This document shows positions 42,429 to 51,642 of a stretch of DNA of 64,000 nucleotides, piece by piece. Below the pieces are notes generated by a model that was not told where the DNA came from, did not search any database, and worked only from the letters and a program-made list of their open reading frames with translations. The stretch spans positions 468,135 through 532,134 of the forward strand of contig NZ_JACIBX010000002.1 in the NCBI RefSeq assembly GCF_014195545.1. Direction: 5' to 3'. How positions within the stretch are numbered: position 1 is the stretch's first letter; every line of letters begins with the position of its first letter. The position numbers and the translations under genes were made by a program. The stretch is from Limimaricola variabilis. GTDB taxonomy: Bacteria; Pseudomonadota; Alphaproteobacteria; Rhodobacterales; Rhodobacteraceae.

Positions 42429-43631
42429 TCACAACGCGTCGAGCAGGGCCCGCGTCGGCCAGGCGTCCGCAGGCAAGCCGAGGCGGATCTGTTCGGCCTG
42501 CACCGCCTCGCGGGTCTTCTCGCCGAGGATGCCATCGGCGCCGCCGACGTCGTGGCCGCGTGCCTGAAGACGCTCCTGCAGGCGCACCATCTCCTCGCCC
42601 GAGAGGCCCGGCGCGGGATTGCCCGCATCATAGACCGGTGCGCCCTCCAGCCGGGTCGCGAAATAGGCGGCGGTGGTGACGTAGACGAGGCTCTGGTTCC
42701 ACTCGAAATAGACGTCGAAATTTGGATAGGCGAGGAAGGCCGGACCGCCACGTCCCATCGGCAGCAGCACCGAGGCGGGCAGGCTGTCGGCGCCGAGATC
42801 GCCCGAACGGGGGGTGACGCCGAGCGCCTTCCATTCGGCTACGGTCATCTTGTGGTCGAGCCCGGTGAGCGTCAGGTCGATCCCCTGCGGCAGGGCGATT
42901 TCCTGCAGCCACGGCTCGTTCGGCCGCCAGCCCAGGGATGACAGCATCTTGCCACCCGACAGCAGCGCGTCCGAGGGCGAGCCCTTGAGATCGACGCGGC
43001 CGTCGCCATCGCCGTCCATGCCGTTCTCGAGAATGTCGGCGGGCAGCATCTGCACCTGCCCGATCTCCCCCGCCCAGGCACCGGTGGTCGCGGCGGGGTC
43101 CATGCCGCCTTGGGCATAAAGTTCGATCGCGGCGAGAAGCTGCGGGCGGAACAGCTCGGGGCGGCGGCAGTCATGCGCCAGCGTCGCCAGCGCATTGGCG
43201 GTGTTGAAGTCGCCCTGCACCGCGCCGTAATCGGTCTCGAAGGCCCAGAAGGCCAGCAGCACGCCGCGCGGCACGCCGTAATCCGCCTCGATCCGGTCGA
43301 AGACGGCGTCGTATTTGTCGGCATTGGCGCGGCCGTTCGCGATCCGGTTCTCGGAGATCAGCCGGCGCGAGAAATCGATGAAGTCGCGCTGGAAGACGCC
43401 CTGCGCCCGGTCGGCGCGCAGCACGGCATCGTCGGGGCGCACGCTCGAGAAGAAGGCGTTCACCGTCTGCGGGGCGTGGCCGAGCGCGGCGGCCTCGGAC
43501 TTCACCCCGTTGACCCAGGCGCCGAAATCGCCGCCGCATGGGGGCTTGGGGCCGGTCGTTTCCTGGGCCTGCGCATAGGCGGGCAGGGCGGCGAGGATCA
43601 GTGGAGCGAGGAGACGGGCCTTGGGGCGCAT
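42429..43631 (-). CDS. Lytic murein transglycosylase, MltB family with peptidoglycan-binding domain
   Basis: A 400-residue exported enzyme. The signal peptide ends near AYAQAQ at residue 25. The SLT_2/MltB catalytic domain has LLAFWAFETDYGAVQGDFNT with the catalytic glutamate, AIELYAQGGMDPAATTGAWAGEIGQVQMLP, and DGDGDGRVDL. The carboxyl PG_binding_1 domain (about 335-400) has LQERLQARGHDVGGADGILGEKTREAVQ. There is no lipobox, so it should be soluble in the periplasm. It follows cobD by 64 bases on the same strand. Confidence 0.93.
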   Translation of the reverse strand: MRPKARLLAPLILAALPAYAQAQETTGPKPPCGGDFGAWVNGVKSEAAALGHAPQTVNAFFSSVRPDDAVLRADRAQGVFQRDFIDFSRRLISENRIANGRANADKYDAVFDRIEADYGVPRGVLLAFWAFETDYGAVQGDFNTANALATLAHDCRRPELFRPQLLAAIELYAQGGMDPAATTGAWAGEIGQVQMLPADILENGMDGDGDGRVDLKGSPSDALLSGGKMLSSLGWRPNEPWLQEIALPQGIDLTLTGLDHKMTVAEWKALGVTPRSGDLGADSLPASVLLPMGRGGPAFLAYPNFDVYFEWNQSLVYVTTAAYFATRLEGAPVYDAGNPAPGLSGEEMVRLQERLQARGHDVGGADGILGEKTREAVQAEQIRLGLPADAWPTRALLDAL

Positions 43632-43695
43632 GGGCGATTGTCCTGTCTGTTGCGGGTCGCGGCGGAGCCTGCCAGCGACACCTGCCAGGGGCAAC

Positions 43696-44601
43696 TCACG
43701 TCCACGCCAGCACCAGCACCACGCAAAGACCCGCCGCCCAGGCCTTCCACAGCATGGCGCAGGCGGCCTCGATGGCGGCCGGGCCGATCTCGCGGAAGCC
43801 CTGCGGGTGAACCCATGGGTAGTCGCGCATTTCGCCGTGATAGGCGCGTGGCCCAGACAGCGCAACATCGAGCGCGCGCGCCATCGCCGCCTCGGGCCAG
43901 CCGGCATTGGGCGAGCGGTGCAGCCGCGCTTCGGCGGCGATCTCGCGCCATGGGCCGGGACGGCCCGCGACGAGCCAGATCAGCAGCCCGGTCAGGCGCG
44001 CGGGGATCCAGTTCATCAGGTCGTCGAGCCTGGCGCTGGCCCAGCCGAAGCCCTCGTGGCGCAGCGTGCGGTAGCCGATCATCGAATCGGCGGTGTTGAC
44101 GATCTTGTAGACCAGCAGTCCCGGCAGACCGCCCAGCAGGAACCAGAAGGCGGGCGCGGTGACGCCGTCCGACAGGTTCTCGGCGGCGCTCTCGATCGCG
44201 GCGCGGGCCACCGCGGGTTCGTTCATCGCGGCGGTGTCGCGCCCGACGATCATCGACACCGCGCGCCGACCCTCGGCGAGGGAATGGCGCAGTCCCCGTG
44301 CCACGGCGCGGACGTGATCGACGAGGCTGCGCTGGGCGAGCAGGACCGCCGCGACCAGCACCTCGACGAAGGGGCCCGGCATCGCGGCCAGCGCTTCGCC
44401 CAGCGAAAAGGCCGTGAAGACCAGCGCCGCGCAGGCCAGCACGCCCCGGCCGCGCGCCGGGCCGCCGGTATTGAGGATCTTGTCGAACCAGCCCACCGCC
44501 CAGCCCATCAGCACCGCCGGGTGCGGCAGGCGGCGCCAGATCTCCTCGGGCTCGCCGAACAGCGCGTCGAGCACCAGGGCGATGGCGAGCCAGAGGCTCA
44601 A
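43696..44601 (-). CDS. cobD: Adenosylcobinamide-phosphate synthase CbiB/CobD
   Basis: A 301-residue membrane protein joining (R)-1-amino-2-propanol (phosphate) to adenosylcobyric acid. Family landmarks are [23 protein letters not shown] at the amino terminus, [28 protein letters not shown] near 125, and [14 protein letters not shown] near 175. The start is a TTG at 44601 that overlaps the cobC stop (TTGA), with GAGGCGG before it. No ATG in frame gives a proper amino terminus. In Pseudomonas-type naming this is CobD; the Salmonella equivalent is CbiB. Confidence 0.93.
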   Translation of the reverse strand: MSLWLAIALVLDALFGEPEEIWRRLPHPAVLMGWAVGWFDKILNTGGPARGRGVLACAALVFTAFSLGEALAAMPGPFVEVLVAAVLLAQRSLVDHVRAVARGLRHSLAEGRRAVSMIVGRDTAAMNEPAVARAAIESAAENLSDGVTAPAFWFLLGGLPGLLVYKIVNTADSMIGYRTLRHEGFGWASARLDDLMNWIPARLTGLLIWLVAGRPGPWREIAAEARLHRSPNAGWPEAAMARALDVALSGPRAYHGEMRDYPWVHPQGFREIGPAAIEAACAMLWKAWAAGLCVVLVLAWT

Positions 44602-45530
44602 AGCGCCGCCTCGATCTGCCCCCAGCGATCTGGCGCGGGCAGGCCGAGCCGCAGATGCGTGTCGGACCACGGAAAGATCCGGCTCCAGACATGGCCCTGC
44701 GCCAGCCGTTCCTGCCACGCCTTCGCGTCGTCGGCCTCGTAGAGACGGAACAGATCCGTGCCGCCGGAGGCCCGCGCGCCCCGCGCCGTCATCAGCGCGT
44801 CGAGCCGCGCCGCGTCGGAGGCCAGCCGTACGCGGGTCGCCTTGGCCCAGCTGCGATCCTCGAGCGCCCGGGCACCGATGGTCAGCGCCGGGCCCGAGAC
44901 CGGCCAGGGGCCGAGGCTTTCCGCCAGCGCCTCGATCAGCGCCGGCTCGGCAATTGCAAAGCCGAGCCGGAGGCCGGCGAGGCCCCAAAACTTGCCGAAG
45001 CTCTTCAGCACGACGGTGCCGGGCCGCCCGGCCAGCGCCACCAGCGAGGCGTCGGGGCGGATGTCGCAGAAGCTCTCATCGATGACTGCGAAGGGCGCGG
45101 TGATCTCCGAGGCCTGCCAGAGACGCCCGTCGGGATTGTTGGGATGCACCGCGACCTGCGCCTTGGCCTGTCGCGTGGTGATCTTCCACCCGGCGGCGGC
45201 GAAGGCGGCCTCGTGCTCGTTATAGGTCGGGCCCGGGATTCGAACCGCGCCGGTCGGAGCGAGACGCGGCAGCCGGGCGATCAGCGCGGAGGCGCCCGGC
45301 GCGGCGAGGATCGCCGCGGTCTCGGGCACCTGCCAGAACCGCCTCGCGGCGGCGGTCAGCCGGTCGTGCGCGGCTTGGTCCGGCAGCGCCGTCCAAGCGT
45401 CGAAAGGCAAGGCACCGACCGGGTAGGGGACCGGGTTGATGCCGGTCGACAGGTCCAGCCAGCCATCGCGCGTGCCGCCATGCCGCGCGATCGCGGCATC
45501 CAGCCCGCCACCATGGTCGCGCCCGTTCAT
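44598..45530 (-). CDS. cobC: Threonine-phosphate decarboxylase (CobC type)
   Basis: A 310-residue PLP enzyme of aminotransferase fold that makes (R)-1-amino-2-propanol phosphate from L-threonine phosphate for the cobalamin side chain. The opening [14 protein letters not shown] with [14 protein letters not shown] is the CobC signature. [18 protein letters not shown] and the PLP-lysine region [18 protein letters not shown] are intact. It sits between the DUF1636 gene and cobD, with overlapping starts and stops on both sides, so the three form one operon. In Salmonella naming this enzyme is called CobD. Confidence 0.93.
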   Translation of the reverse strand: MNGRDHGGGLDAAIARHGGTRDGWLDLSTGINPVPYPVGALPFDAWTALPDQAAHDRLTAAARRFWQVPETAAILAAPGASALIARLPRLAPTGAVRIPGPTYNEHEAAFAAAGWKITTRQAKAQVAVHPNNPDGRLWQASEITAPFAVIDESFCDIRPDASLVALAGRPGTVVLKSFGKFWGLAGLRLGFAIAEPALIEALAESLGPWPVSGPALTIGARALEDRSWAKATRVRLASDAARLDALMTARGARASGGTDLFRLYEADDAKAWQERLAQGHVWSRIFPWSDTHLRLGLPAPDRWGQIEAAL

Positions 45531-45910
45531 TCCGCCTCCGGCAGGGGCGGGTGGCGGGTGACGAAATGACCCTTCACCGCCTGCGGCCAGCTCCGGTAGG
45601 GCACCTGCCCTGTCGCGCTTTCACCATGCAGCACCGCCCAGTCGACGATGCCGCGCGCGGCTTCAGCTGAGGGTTCGAACCGGCCCAGCGTGTAGTTCAG
45701 CTTGCCTGCCGCCTGCACCGCGACGTTGCAGCCCTGCTGGCAGCCCATCAGGCAGGAGATGCGCCGCGTGCGCACCGGCATGCCGCCGGCCGCCGCCTCG
45801 ACCAGCGCCGCGAGACGCTCGCCATCGGTCATGCCCGAGGCCTCGTCCCAGCCCTCGCGCTTGCAGGTGTCGCAGATGGTGATCCAGGTGGTGGGGTTTT
45901 GCGTGCTCAT
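45527..45910 (-). CDS. DUF1636 protein, second copy in the window
   Basis: A 127-residue protein with cysteine pairs ICDTC (13 and 16) and SCLMGCQQGC (53, 57, 61), the same framework as the 109-residue paralogue at 36201. The carboxyl [13 protein letters not shown] is specific to this copy. It is first in the operon with cobC and cobD. The paired occurrence suggests distinct roles in cobalt or corrinoid handling. No riboswitch precedes it; the 64-base gap to the GST gene holds only that gene's terminator. Confidence 0.85.
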   Translation of the reverse strand: MSTQNPTTWITICDTCKREGWDEASGMTDGERLAALVEAAAGGMPVRTRRISCLMGCQQGCNVAVQAAGKLNYTLGRFEPSAEAARGIVDWAVLHGESATGQVPYRSWPQAVKGHFVTRHPPLPEAE

Positions 45911-45921
45911 GCGCCCGCTTC

Positions 45922-45960
45922 AAACCGAAAACCGCCCCGTCCACAAGCGCGACGGGGCGG
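45922..45960 (-). terminator. Rho-independent terminator of the GST gene
   Basis: CCGCCCCGTC (45932-45941) pairs perfectly with GACGGGGCGG (45951-45960). On the minus strand it is followed by TTTTCGGTTTG. It begins 15 bases after the GST stop and insulates the cobalamin operon that starts at 45910. Confidence 0.8.
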
Positions 45961-45974
45961 CTGGTCGGGCGGTG

Positions 45975-46973
45975 TCAGGCCGCGCTGCGCGTCGAAACTT
46001 CGTCCCGCCCATGCGGGGCCGTCAGGTCGGGGTCGGGCCCGATCGGCACGATGCGGTGCGGATTGATGGTCTCGTGGCTGTAATGGTAGTGCCGCATGAT
46101 GTGGTCGAGGCGGACCGTCTGCGCCACGCCCGGCCATTGGTAGAGTTCGCGCGTGTAGCCCCAGAGATGCGGATACTCGATCAGCTTGGCACGGTTGCAC
46201 TTGAAGTGCCCGTGATAGACCGCGTCGAAGCGGATCAGCGTGGTGAACAGTCGCCAATCTGCCTCGGTGATCCGATCCCCCATCAGGTAGCGGTTGTCGG
46301 CCAGTCGCGCCTCGAGCCAGTCGAGGCTATCGAACAGCTCAGAAACGGCCTCGTCATAAGCCTCTTGCGTGGTCGCGAAGCCCGCCTTGTAGACCCCGTT
46401 GTTGACGGTGTCGTAGATGCGCGCGTTCACGCCTTCGATTTCGTTGCGCAGTTCCCCGGGCCAATAATCGTCGCGATTGCCGGTGATCCCGTCGAAGGCC
46501 GAGTTGAACATGCGGATGATCTCGGCGCTCTCGTTCGACACGATGGTGTCGCGCGTCTTGTCCCACAGCACCGGCACAGTGACCCGGCCAGAGATGTTCG
46601 GATCGGCCCGAGTGTAGATGTCGCGCAGATGGGGCAGATCGAACAGCCGGTCGCCGGTGGCGCCGTCGAAATCGGTCCGAAACTCCCAGCCGTCGGACAG
46701 CATGTCGGGATGCACGGCGCTGACGCCGATATGGTTGTCGAGGCCCTTGAGCGCGCGGAAGATCAACGTCCGATGCGCCCAGGGGCAGGCATAGGAGACA
46801 TACAGGTGATAGCGGCCGCTCTCGGCCGGAAACCCGTCATCCCCCGTCGAACCAAGAGCGCCGTCCGGGGTGATCCAGTTGCGGAACGTCGTCGTCGTGC
46901 GCTCGAACTTTCCGCCGGTCGATTTGGTGTCGTACCAGCCATCCTGCCACGCGCCGTTCTGCAAGCGTCCCAT
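45975..46973 (-). CDS. Xi-class glutathione transferase (glutathionyl-hydroquinone reductase type)
   Basis: A 332-residue thioltransferase of the YqjG/ECM4 family, which reduces glutathionyl-hydroquinones. The amino terminus MGRLQNGAWQDGWYDTKSTGG and the catalytic SYACPWAHRTLIFRALKGL with C63 are diagnostic. VPVLWDKTRDTIVSNESAEIIR and the helical domain with RITEADWRLFTTLIRFDAVY follow. The carboxyl HYHYSHETINPHRIVPIGP is the usual ending. The start at 46973 has GAGGA seven bases upstream. Confidence 0.95.
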   Translation of the reverse strand: MGRLQNGAWQDGWYDTKSTGGKFERTTTTFRNWITPDGALGSTGDDGFPAESGRYHLYVSYACPWAHRTLIFRALKGLDNHIGVSAVHPDMLSDGWEFRTDFDGATGDRLFDLPHLRDIYTRADPNISGRVTVPVLWDKTRDTIVSNESAEIIRMFNSAFDGITGNRDDYWPGELRNEIEGVNARIYDTVNNGVYKAGFATTQEAYDEAVSELFDSLDWLEARLADNRYLMGDRITEADWRLFTTLIRFDAVYHGHFKCNRAKLIEYPHLWGYTRELYQWPGVAQTVRLDHIMRHYHYSHETINPHRIVPIGPDPDLTAPHGRDEVSTRSAA

Positions 46974-47477
46974 GCGATGATCCTCGTTTTGCTGTCGGTC
47001 GGATCCGAGATAGGGCGTCTTGTCGGATCGGGGCAGGGGAGTGGGCGAACAGAGCCTGTGCACGGCGTTGCCGTGTTTATCGGGAACTGCCGGGAGCAGG
47101 CTGAAGCCGAAAGGTCGAACGTCATCTCCATTCGCGCCAGTCAAAATGGTCGTGCCCAATAGGCGGTGCCTCGGCGAAAATGGGAGGCAGCCCATCGAAA
47201 GGGCATCTGGCCTCACGTTCTGTGACATTTTTGCAGCTCTGCAGGGCATGGCGTGAACCCTGCATTCCGCAGCGTTAATTTCAATTGACGGCACGGCAAT
47301 AAGGTTCATATCCCGGGCTTGAGAACCGGCGCATCGCGGCGCTGTTGCAAATTTGTCCCGGTCGCCGAGCTTTGGTCGCGGGGGCGGACCGGAATTGCGA
47401 AGACCGCGTTCACCGAGCATGGAACCCGCAGCGGACCCGGCCGGCGGCCGGAATCTGGAACCGAAAGGACACTCGAA
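46974..47477. other. 504-base intergenic region between divergent GST and DUF481 genes
   Basis: I see no gene here. It holds the promoters of both flanking genes. The stretch from about 47220 to 47310 is distinctly A/T richer than its surroundings. It contains an inverted repeat TGCAGGG...CCCTGCA (47240-47246 and 47258-47264) and a TTGACG (47285-47290) that could be a -35 element, though no well-spaced -10 follows. The ribosome-binding site AAAGGA for the DUF481 gene is at 47464-47469. Confidence 0.5.
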
Positions 47478-48344
47478 ATGAACGCCACCTACAAACTGCT
47501 GATGGCCACCACCATCCTGGGCTTCGTCGGCACTGCATCGATCGGTCAGACCGAAGATCGTACCTTCGAAGAACGTGAAGGCGACTTCATCGAACGCGTC
47601 GATCAGATTGACGACCAGTTCGACGATCTCGACGACGACGTTGAGGACATCCAGGAGGGCCTCGCCGGCCCCGACACCGCCTTCGGTAATGCGGGTCGCA
47701 AGCTGGGCTTCAGCGGTTCGATCGCCGCATCGGGCAACGCCACATCCGGCAACTCCGACAGCGCCAGCATCTCGGTCGGCAGCCGCCTCGGCTTCTTCGA
47801 CGGCGTCAACGGCCATAATGTCCGCCTGACCTACTTCTATGCCGAAAACGATGGCGAAGAGGACGAGAACCGCCTGCTCGCGGCCTACGACTATACCCGC
47901 GACTTCTCGCCCAACTTCTATGGCTATGCGAACACCGCCGTCGCCTATGAGAGTGACGACGAGCTCGAGACCGATGCCTATGCCAGCGTCGGCGTCGGAT
48001 ACCGGGTGTTCAACACCCCCGACGTGCAGTGGTCGATCCAGGCCGGTCCGGCCTATCGCTACATCGAAACGAACACCGGTGACGTTGCCGAGGAAGCCGC
48101 TCTGGCGATCGGTTCGAACTATTTCAACCGTATCAGCGAGAACCTGACCATCTCGAACGAGACGGACATCATCGCCTCCGAGAGCGACACCTATGTCCTC
48201 AACGACGCGGCGCTGACCTCGCGCGTCAGCGACCAGATGGCGCTGCGCACCAGCCTGCTCACCGAGTACCACTCCGATCCGGTTGGCACGAACGACGAGT
48301 TCGACAACACCTTCGGCGTGTCGGTGGTCTACAACTTCAACTGA
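47478..48344 (+). CDS. DUF481 family salt-inducible outer-membrane-type protein
   Basis: A 288-residue exported protein. A signal peptide ends near TASIGQ at residue 24. Residues 28-65 are a charged helical stretch (FDDLDDDVEDIQ). From 75 onward amphipathic beta strands repeat, as in DUF481 (YdiY-like) proteins: FSGSIAASGNATSGNSDS, TYFYAENDGEEDENRLLAAYDYTRDFSP and a final FGVSVVYNFN with terminal aromatic typical of an outer-membrane barrel. The role is unknown. It is closed by a perfect hairpin terminator. Confidence 0.85.
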   Translation: MNATYKLLMATTILGFVGTASIGQTEDRTFEEREGDFIERVDQIDDQFDDLDDDVEDIQEGLAGPDTAFGNAGRKLGFSGSIAASGNATSGNSDSASISVGSRLGFFDGVNGHNVRLTYFYAENDGEEDENRLLAAYDYTRDFSPNFYGYANTAVAYESDDELETDAYASVGVGYRVFNTPDVQWSIQAGPAYRYIETNTGDVAEEAALAIGSNYFNRISENLTISNETDIIASESDTYVLNDAALTSRVSDQMALRTSLLTEYHSDPVGTNDEFDNTFGVSVVYNFN

Positions 48345-48370
48345 TCTCCCTCGATCGGTTGCATTCCGGA

Positions 48371-48401
48371 AGGGGAGGCGGGGCAACCCGTCTCCCCTTT
48401 T
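48371..48401 (+). terminator. Rho-independent terminator of the DUF481 gene
   Basis: GGGGAGGCGGG (48372-48382) pairs with CCCGTCTCCCC (48387-48397), with one G-T pair, around a GCAA tetraloop and is followed by TTTT. Confidence 0.85.
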
Positions 48402-48491
48402 CGCATCTGCGCACCAGATACTGGCGAAGTTGCTATTTGATGACGGGGCCAAGAGCGGTCAGTCTGGCCCGGAAACAGGACGGAGGACCCC

Positions 48492-50156
48492 ATGCGCCGA
48501 TTGTTGACGAGCACCGCGCTGATACTCTGGGCCGGCGCCGGATGGGCGCAGGATGCGGCCCTGCTGCTCGGAACCGAACGCTACGAGACGCTGGGGCGGA
48601 TGTCGCGCGGCACGGAAATGCTCGAAGCCGGCGAGGCGCTGCGGGGCCTGGGCTTCGAGGTGTTCTCGCTGCCCAATGGCCGCGCCGACAGCACGGCGGA
48701 GACGGCGCGCGATTGGCTCGAGCAGGTGCCCGAGGCGAACCGGTTGGTGGTTGCGCTGTCGGGACGGTTTGCCACCGACGGTGCGCGCAGCTGGTTCCTC
48801 ACCGCCGAGGCCGAGGCGCCGGGGCTGCTGACGCCGGGCGCCGCCGCGCTGCCAGTCGAGGGCGTGCTGCGGGCGCTGGCCGAGGCGCCGGGGCGGTCGC
48901 TGCTGCTGATCGCGATCGAGCCGGACAGCTCGAACAGCTTCGACCCCTGGGTCGGCGAAGGACTGGGCGCGCTCGAAATTCCGCAGGGCGTGACGGTGCT
49001 GACCGGCAGCCCGCGCGCCGTGGCGCGTTTCATGACGGGACCGATGGTCGAGCCGCGCGCCGATCTGAGCGCCGCGATCCGGGCTGCCGACGGCATCACC
49101 GCGCAGGGCTACTTGCCGCGGGCGCGGGTCTTCATGCCGGAGCGGGCCGAGACCCCGGCGGCGCCGACGGGCTCGACCGCCGACCCGGCCGCCGAGGAGG
49201 CGCTCTGGCGCGGCACCGTCGCGCTGGGCACGATCGATGCCTATCGCGACTATCTCTCGCGCTATCCGCGCGGCGCACATGCCGAGGCCGCCGAAACCGC
49301 GATCGCCGAGATCATCGCCGAGCCCAACCGCGATGCGCGGCTGGCCGAAGAGGCGATCGGGCTGAGCCGTGACCAGCGCCGCGACATCCAGCGCAGCTTG
49401 AGCCTCCTTGATTTCAACACCCGCGGCATCGACGGCATCTTTGGTCCGGGCACCCGCCAGGCGATCACCAACTGGCAGCAGCAGAACGGCTTCCCGCAGA
49501 CCTCCTATCTCACCCCCGAGCAGATCAGCCGGATCGACGCGCAGGCCGCACGCCGCGCCGCCGAGCTCGAGGCCGAGGCCGAGCGGCAGCGCCAGCAGGC
49601 GGAACGCGCCGATCGGTCGTTCTGGGAGGAGACCGGCGCACGCGGCGACGAGCCGGGGCTGCGGGCCTATCTCGACCGCTATCCCGACGGGCTCTTCGCC
49701 GAGACCGCCGCCGACCGGCTGGCGCTAATCGAGGAGGAGAAGCGGCAGGCGGCGCAGGCCGAGGATCGGGCCGCATGGGACCGGGCCCGCGGCGCGGACA
49801 CGATCGAGGCCTATCGCGACTACCAACGCGCCTTCCCGGAAGGCAGCTTCAGCGCCGAGGCCGAGGCCAGGGTCGCAGCGCTGACCGAGGAGCGGGCGCA
49901 GAGCGAGAACCGGGCCGCCGCAGAGGCGGTCGAGCGCGAGCTTGGGCTCAACGCCCTGACCGCGCGGCTGGTCGAACAGCGGCTCGACGCGCAGGGGCTG
50001 GAGCCGGGCACCGTCGACGGCGAGTTCGACCAGTCGACCCGCCGCGCGATTCGTCGCTACCAGCGCGATCATGGGCTGGAGGCCTCGGGCTTTCTTGACG
50101 AGGCGACGGTGGTGCGGCTCCTGGCGGATTCGCTGGGCGACATCCTGCCGCGCTGA
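48492..50156 (+). CDS. Degenerate caspase-like protein with peptidoglycan-binding domains
   Basis: A 554-residue exported protein. After a signal peptide (residues 1-19) residues 22-215 follow a caspase p20 layout: LLLGTERYETLGRMSRGTEM resembles the first strand of caspases, LVVALSGRFATDG replaces the SGHG histidine block with R92, and LLLIAIEPDSSNSF replaces the DACR cysteine block. Both catalytic residues therefore appear lost. Three related segments with the pattern AYxxYxxxYPxGxxAxxA lie at about 248-270, 390-412 and 438-462. PG_binding_1 domains lie at 293-350 and 482-545 (DGIFGPGTRQAI and DGEFDQSTRRAI). It is probably a cell-wall-bound scaffold. Confidence 0.82.
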   Translation: MRRLLTSTALILWAGAGWAQDAALLLGTERYETLGRMSRGTEMLEAGEALRGLGFEVFSLPNGRADSTAETARDWLEQVPEANRLVVALSGRFATDGARSWFLTAEAEAPGLLTPGAAALPVEGVLRALAEAPGRSLLLIAIEPDSSNSFDPWVGEGLGALEIPQGVTVLTGSPRAVARFMTGPMVEPRADLSAAIRAADGITAQGYLPRARVFMPERAETPAAPTGSTADPAAEEALWRGTVALGTIDAYRDYLSRYPRGAHAEAAETAIAEIIAEPNRDARLAEEAIGLSRDQRRDIQRSLSLLDFNTRGIDGIFGPGTRQAITNWQQQNGFPQTSYLTPEQISRIDAQAARRAAELEAEAERQRQQAERADRSFWEETGARGDEPGLRAYLDRYPDGLFAETAADRLALIEEEKRQAAQAEDRAAWDRARGADTIEAYRDYQRAFPEGSFSAEAEARVAALTEERAQSENRAAAEAVERELGLNALTARLVEQRLDAQGLEPGTVDGEFDQSTRRAIRRYQRDHGLEASGFLDEATVVRLLADSLGDILPR

Positions 50157-50212
50157 GCAGTTCCGCCCCGCGCCCTTTCGGGGGCGCGGGGCATTGAGGC
50201 GTGCAAGTTCAG

Positions 50213-50250
50213 GTGCAAAACGAAAAGGCCGCCTCCTTTCGGAGACGGCC
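50213..50250 (-). terminator. Rho-independent terminator of rpmJ
   Basis: On the minus strand GGCCGTCTCC and GGAGGCGGCC pair around a GAAA tetraloop (50250-50227) and are followed by TTTTCGTTTT. It lies 41 bases after the rpmJ stop. Confidence 0.85.
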
Positions 50251-50291
50251 CTTGTTCCCTCGTCCCACCCTTGCGGGCAGGGCGGCCTGCT

Positions 50292-50417
50292 TCAGCCCTG
50301 ACGGGCCTTGAAGCGGCGCTGCGTCTTGTTGATGACGTAGACGCGGCCCTTGCGGCGCACGACGCGGCAATCGCGATGGCGCTGCTTGAGCGAACGAAGC
50401 GAGTTGGCGACCTTCAT
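50292..50417 (-). CDS. rpmJ: 50S ribosomal protein L36
   Basis: A 41-residue protein: [20 protein letters not shown], then [21 protein letters not shown]. This is the YkgM-like L36 form common in alphaproteobacteria that lacks the CxxC...CxxxxH zinc site and keeps only C17. It binds the 23S rRNA of the large ribosomal subunit. The start has AAGGAGAGAGA upstream. It lies 85 bases downstream of tRNA-Val on the same strand. Confidence 0.95.
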   Translation of the reverse strand: MKVANSLRSLKQRHRDCRVVRRKGRVYVINKTQRRFKARQG

Positions 50418-50501
50418 GACGCTCTCTCTCCTTGTCGCGGCGCGGCGATTGCGCCGTGGTTGCAAAATTCGACCCCCGAAATCGGGGGCCGGCGAAATCC
50501 G

Positions 50502-50576
<75 letters not shown>

Positions 50577-50631
50577 TCTGCCGGTGCCGTCCGTAGCGCC
50601 CGTGGCGCCCCGTCCGTCGTCGGTGAGCGGT

Positions 50632-50660
50632 GCTATACGGGGAACGGCGGACGGGTTCAA
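50632..50660 (-). promoter_or_regulatory. Sigma-70 promoter of tRNA-Val
   Basis: On the minus strand TTGAAC (50660-50655) and TATAGC (50637-50632) are 17 bases apart. Transcription would start about 50 bases before the tRNA 5' end at 50576. No terminator separates tRNA and rpmJ, so both may share it. Confidence 0.7.
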
Positions 50661-50723
50661 GGGGTTTCGACCCGAGAAGTTTGCACGCTATTCTTACCCT
50701 TGGGGAATCCGGAGTTGATGCGC

Positions 50724-51581
50724 ATGGCCGCCTTCGAACTGTTCCGACCGGCCGCGCATACCAGCTGTGTCGTCTTCGCTTCGCCGCATTCGGGGCGTGA
50801 CTATCCGCAGGCCCTGTTGGAGCGCAGCGCGCTCGACGCGCGCCAGATCCGTTCCTCCGAGGACGCTTTCGTCGATCAGCTTTTTTCAGCCGCGCCGGAG
50901 CATGGGGCCCCGCTCCTCGCCGCGCGGTTGCCGCGGGCCTGGGTCGACCTCAACCGCGCCGCCGACGAGCTCGACCCCGCATTGATAGAGAACGTGGCGC
51001 GGCGCGCGCACAACCCGCGCGTAGCCAGCGGATTGGGCGTGATTCCCCGCGTCGTCGCCGGCGGGCGGCCGATCTATTCCGGCAAGATCGGGCTCGAGGA
51101 GGCGCGGTCGCGCCTCGACCAGTGCTGGACGCCATACCACACGGCGCTGCAGACGCTTCTCGACGAGGCGCAGGCACGATTCGGAGAATCGATCCTGATC
51201 GATTGTCATTCGATGCCGCACGAGGCGATCGAGCTGGCCGGCGGTCGGGGCGCGGCGCGGCCGCATGTGGTGCTGGGCGACCGCTACGGCGCGGCGGCGG
51301 CGCCACGGGTGATGGCGCGGATCGAGGCCGCCTTCACCGATGCCGGGCTGCGGGTCGCGCGCAACACGCCTTTCGCCGGGGCTTATGTCACACAGGCTTA
51401 CGGCCGCCCGGCCCGGCGCCAGCACGCGGTGCAGATCGAGATCGACCGCGCGCTCTACATGGACGAGAAGCGGGTCGCCCCGCATGAGGGGTTCGAGGCC
51501 TTCCGCACGAGGCTCGCCGGCGTCATTGCCGAGATCGCCGCGATCGGCCGCGAGGAGGCGGGGCGACTCGCTGCTGAGTAG
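50724..51581 (+). CDS. N-formylglutamate amidohydrolase family protein
   Basis: A 285-residue hydrolase of the PF05013 family, which cleaves N-formylglutamate in one branch of histidine catabolism. The metal-binding pattern is present: FASPHSGRDYP near residue 20, RSSEDAFVDQL near 45, and LIDCHSMPHE near 165. No other hut genes are nearby, so the physiological substrate is uncertain. The ATG at 50724 lies nine bases after GGAG; ATG 50718 is an alternative. It is followed after 61 bases by the SLC13 carrier. Confidence 0.9.
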   Translation: MAAFELFRPAAHTSCVVFASPHSGRDYPQALLERSALDARQIRSSEDAFVDQLFSAAPEHGAPLLAARLPRAWVDLNRAADELDPALIENVARRAHNPRVASGLGVIPRVVAGGRPIYSGKIGLEEARSRLDQCWTPYHTALQTLLDEAQARFGESILIDCHSMPHEAIELAGGRGAARPHVVLGDRYGAAAAPRVMARIEAAFTDAGLRVARNTPFAGAYVTQAYGRPARRQHAVQIEIDRALYMDEKRVAPHEGFEAFRTRLAGVIAEIAAIGREEAGRLAAE

Positions 51582-51642
51582 CGACGCGGAACCGGGCAGG
51601 CAGGGCGCCGGTTGATCCGGCGACTCGCCCGGAGGTCCGCAC

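Noticed and set aside
47285..47313. TTGACG with a following AT-rich stretch as a firm promoter for the DUF481 gene
   Set aside because: The best -10-like hexamers lie only 14-15 bases away or are poor at 17 bases, so it is mentioned only as a possible -35 element.
46974..48452. Minus-strand frame extending the GST gene upstream to 825 residues
   Set aside because: The added amino part is antisense to the DUF481 gene and intergenic DNA. The GST start at 46973 has a good ribosome-binding site and gives the family's amino terminus.
50165..50192. GC hairpin after the caspase-like gene
   Set aside because: The stem is strong (GCCCCGCGCCC/GGGCGCGGGGC) but no T-run follows. It may aid termination of the plus-strand gene, yet I could not support it as a rho-independent terminator.
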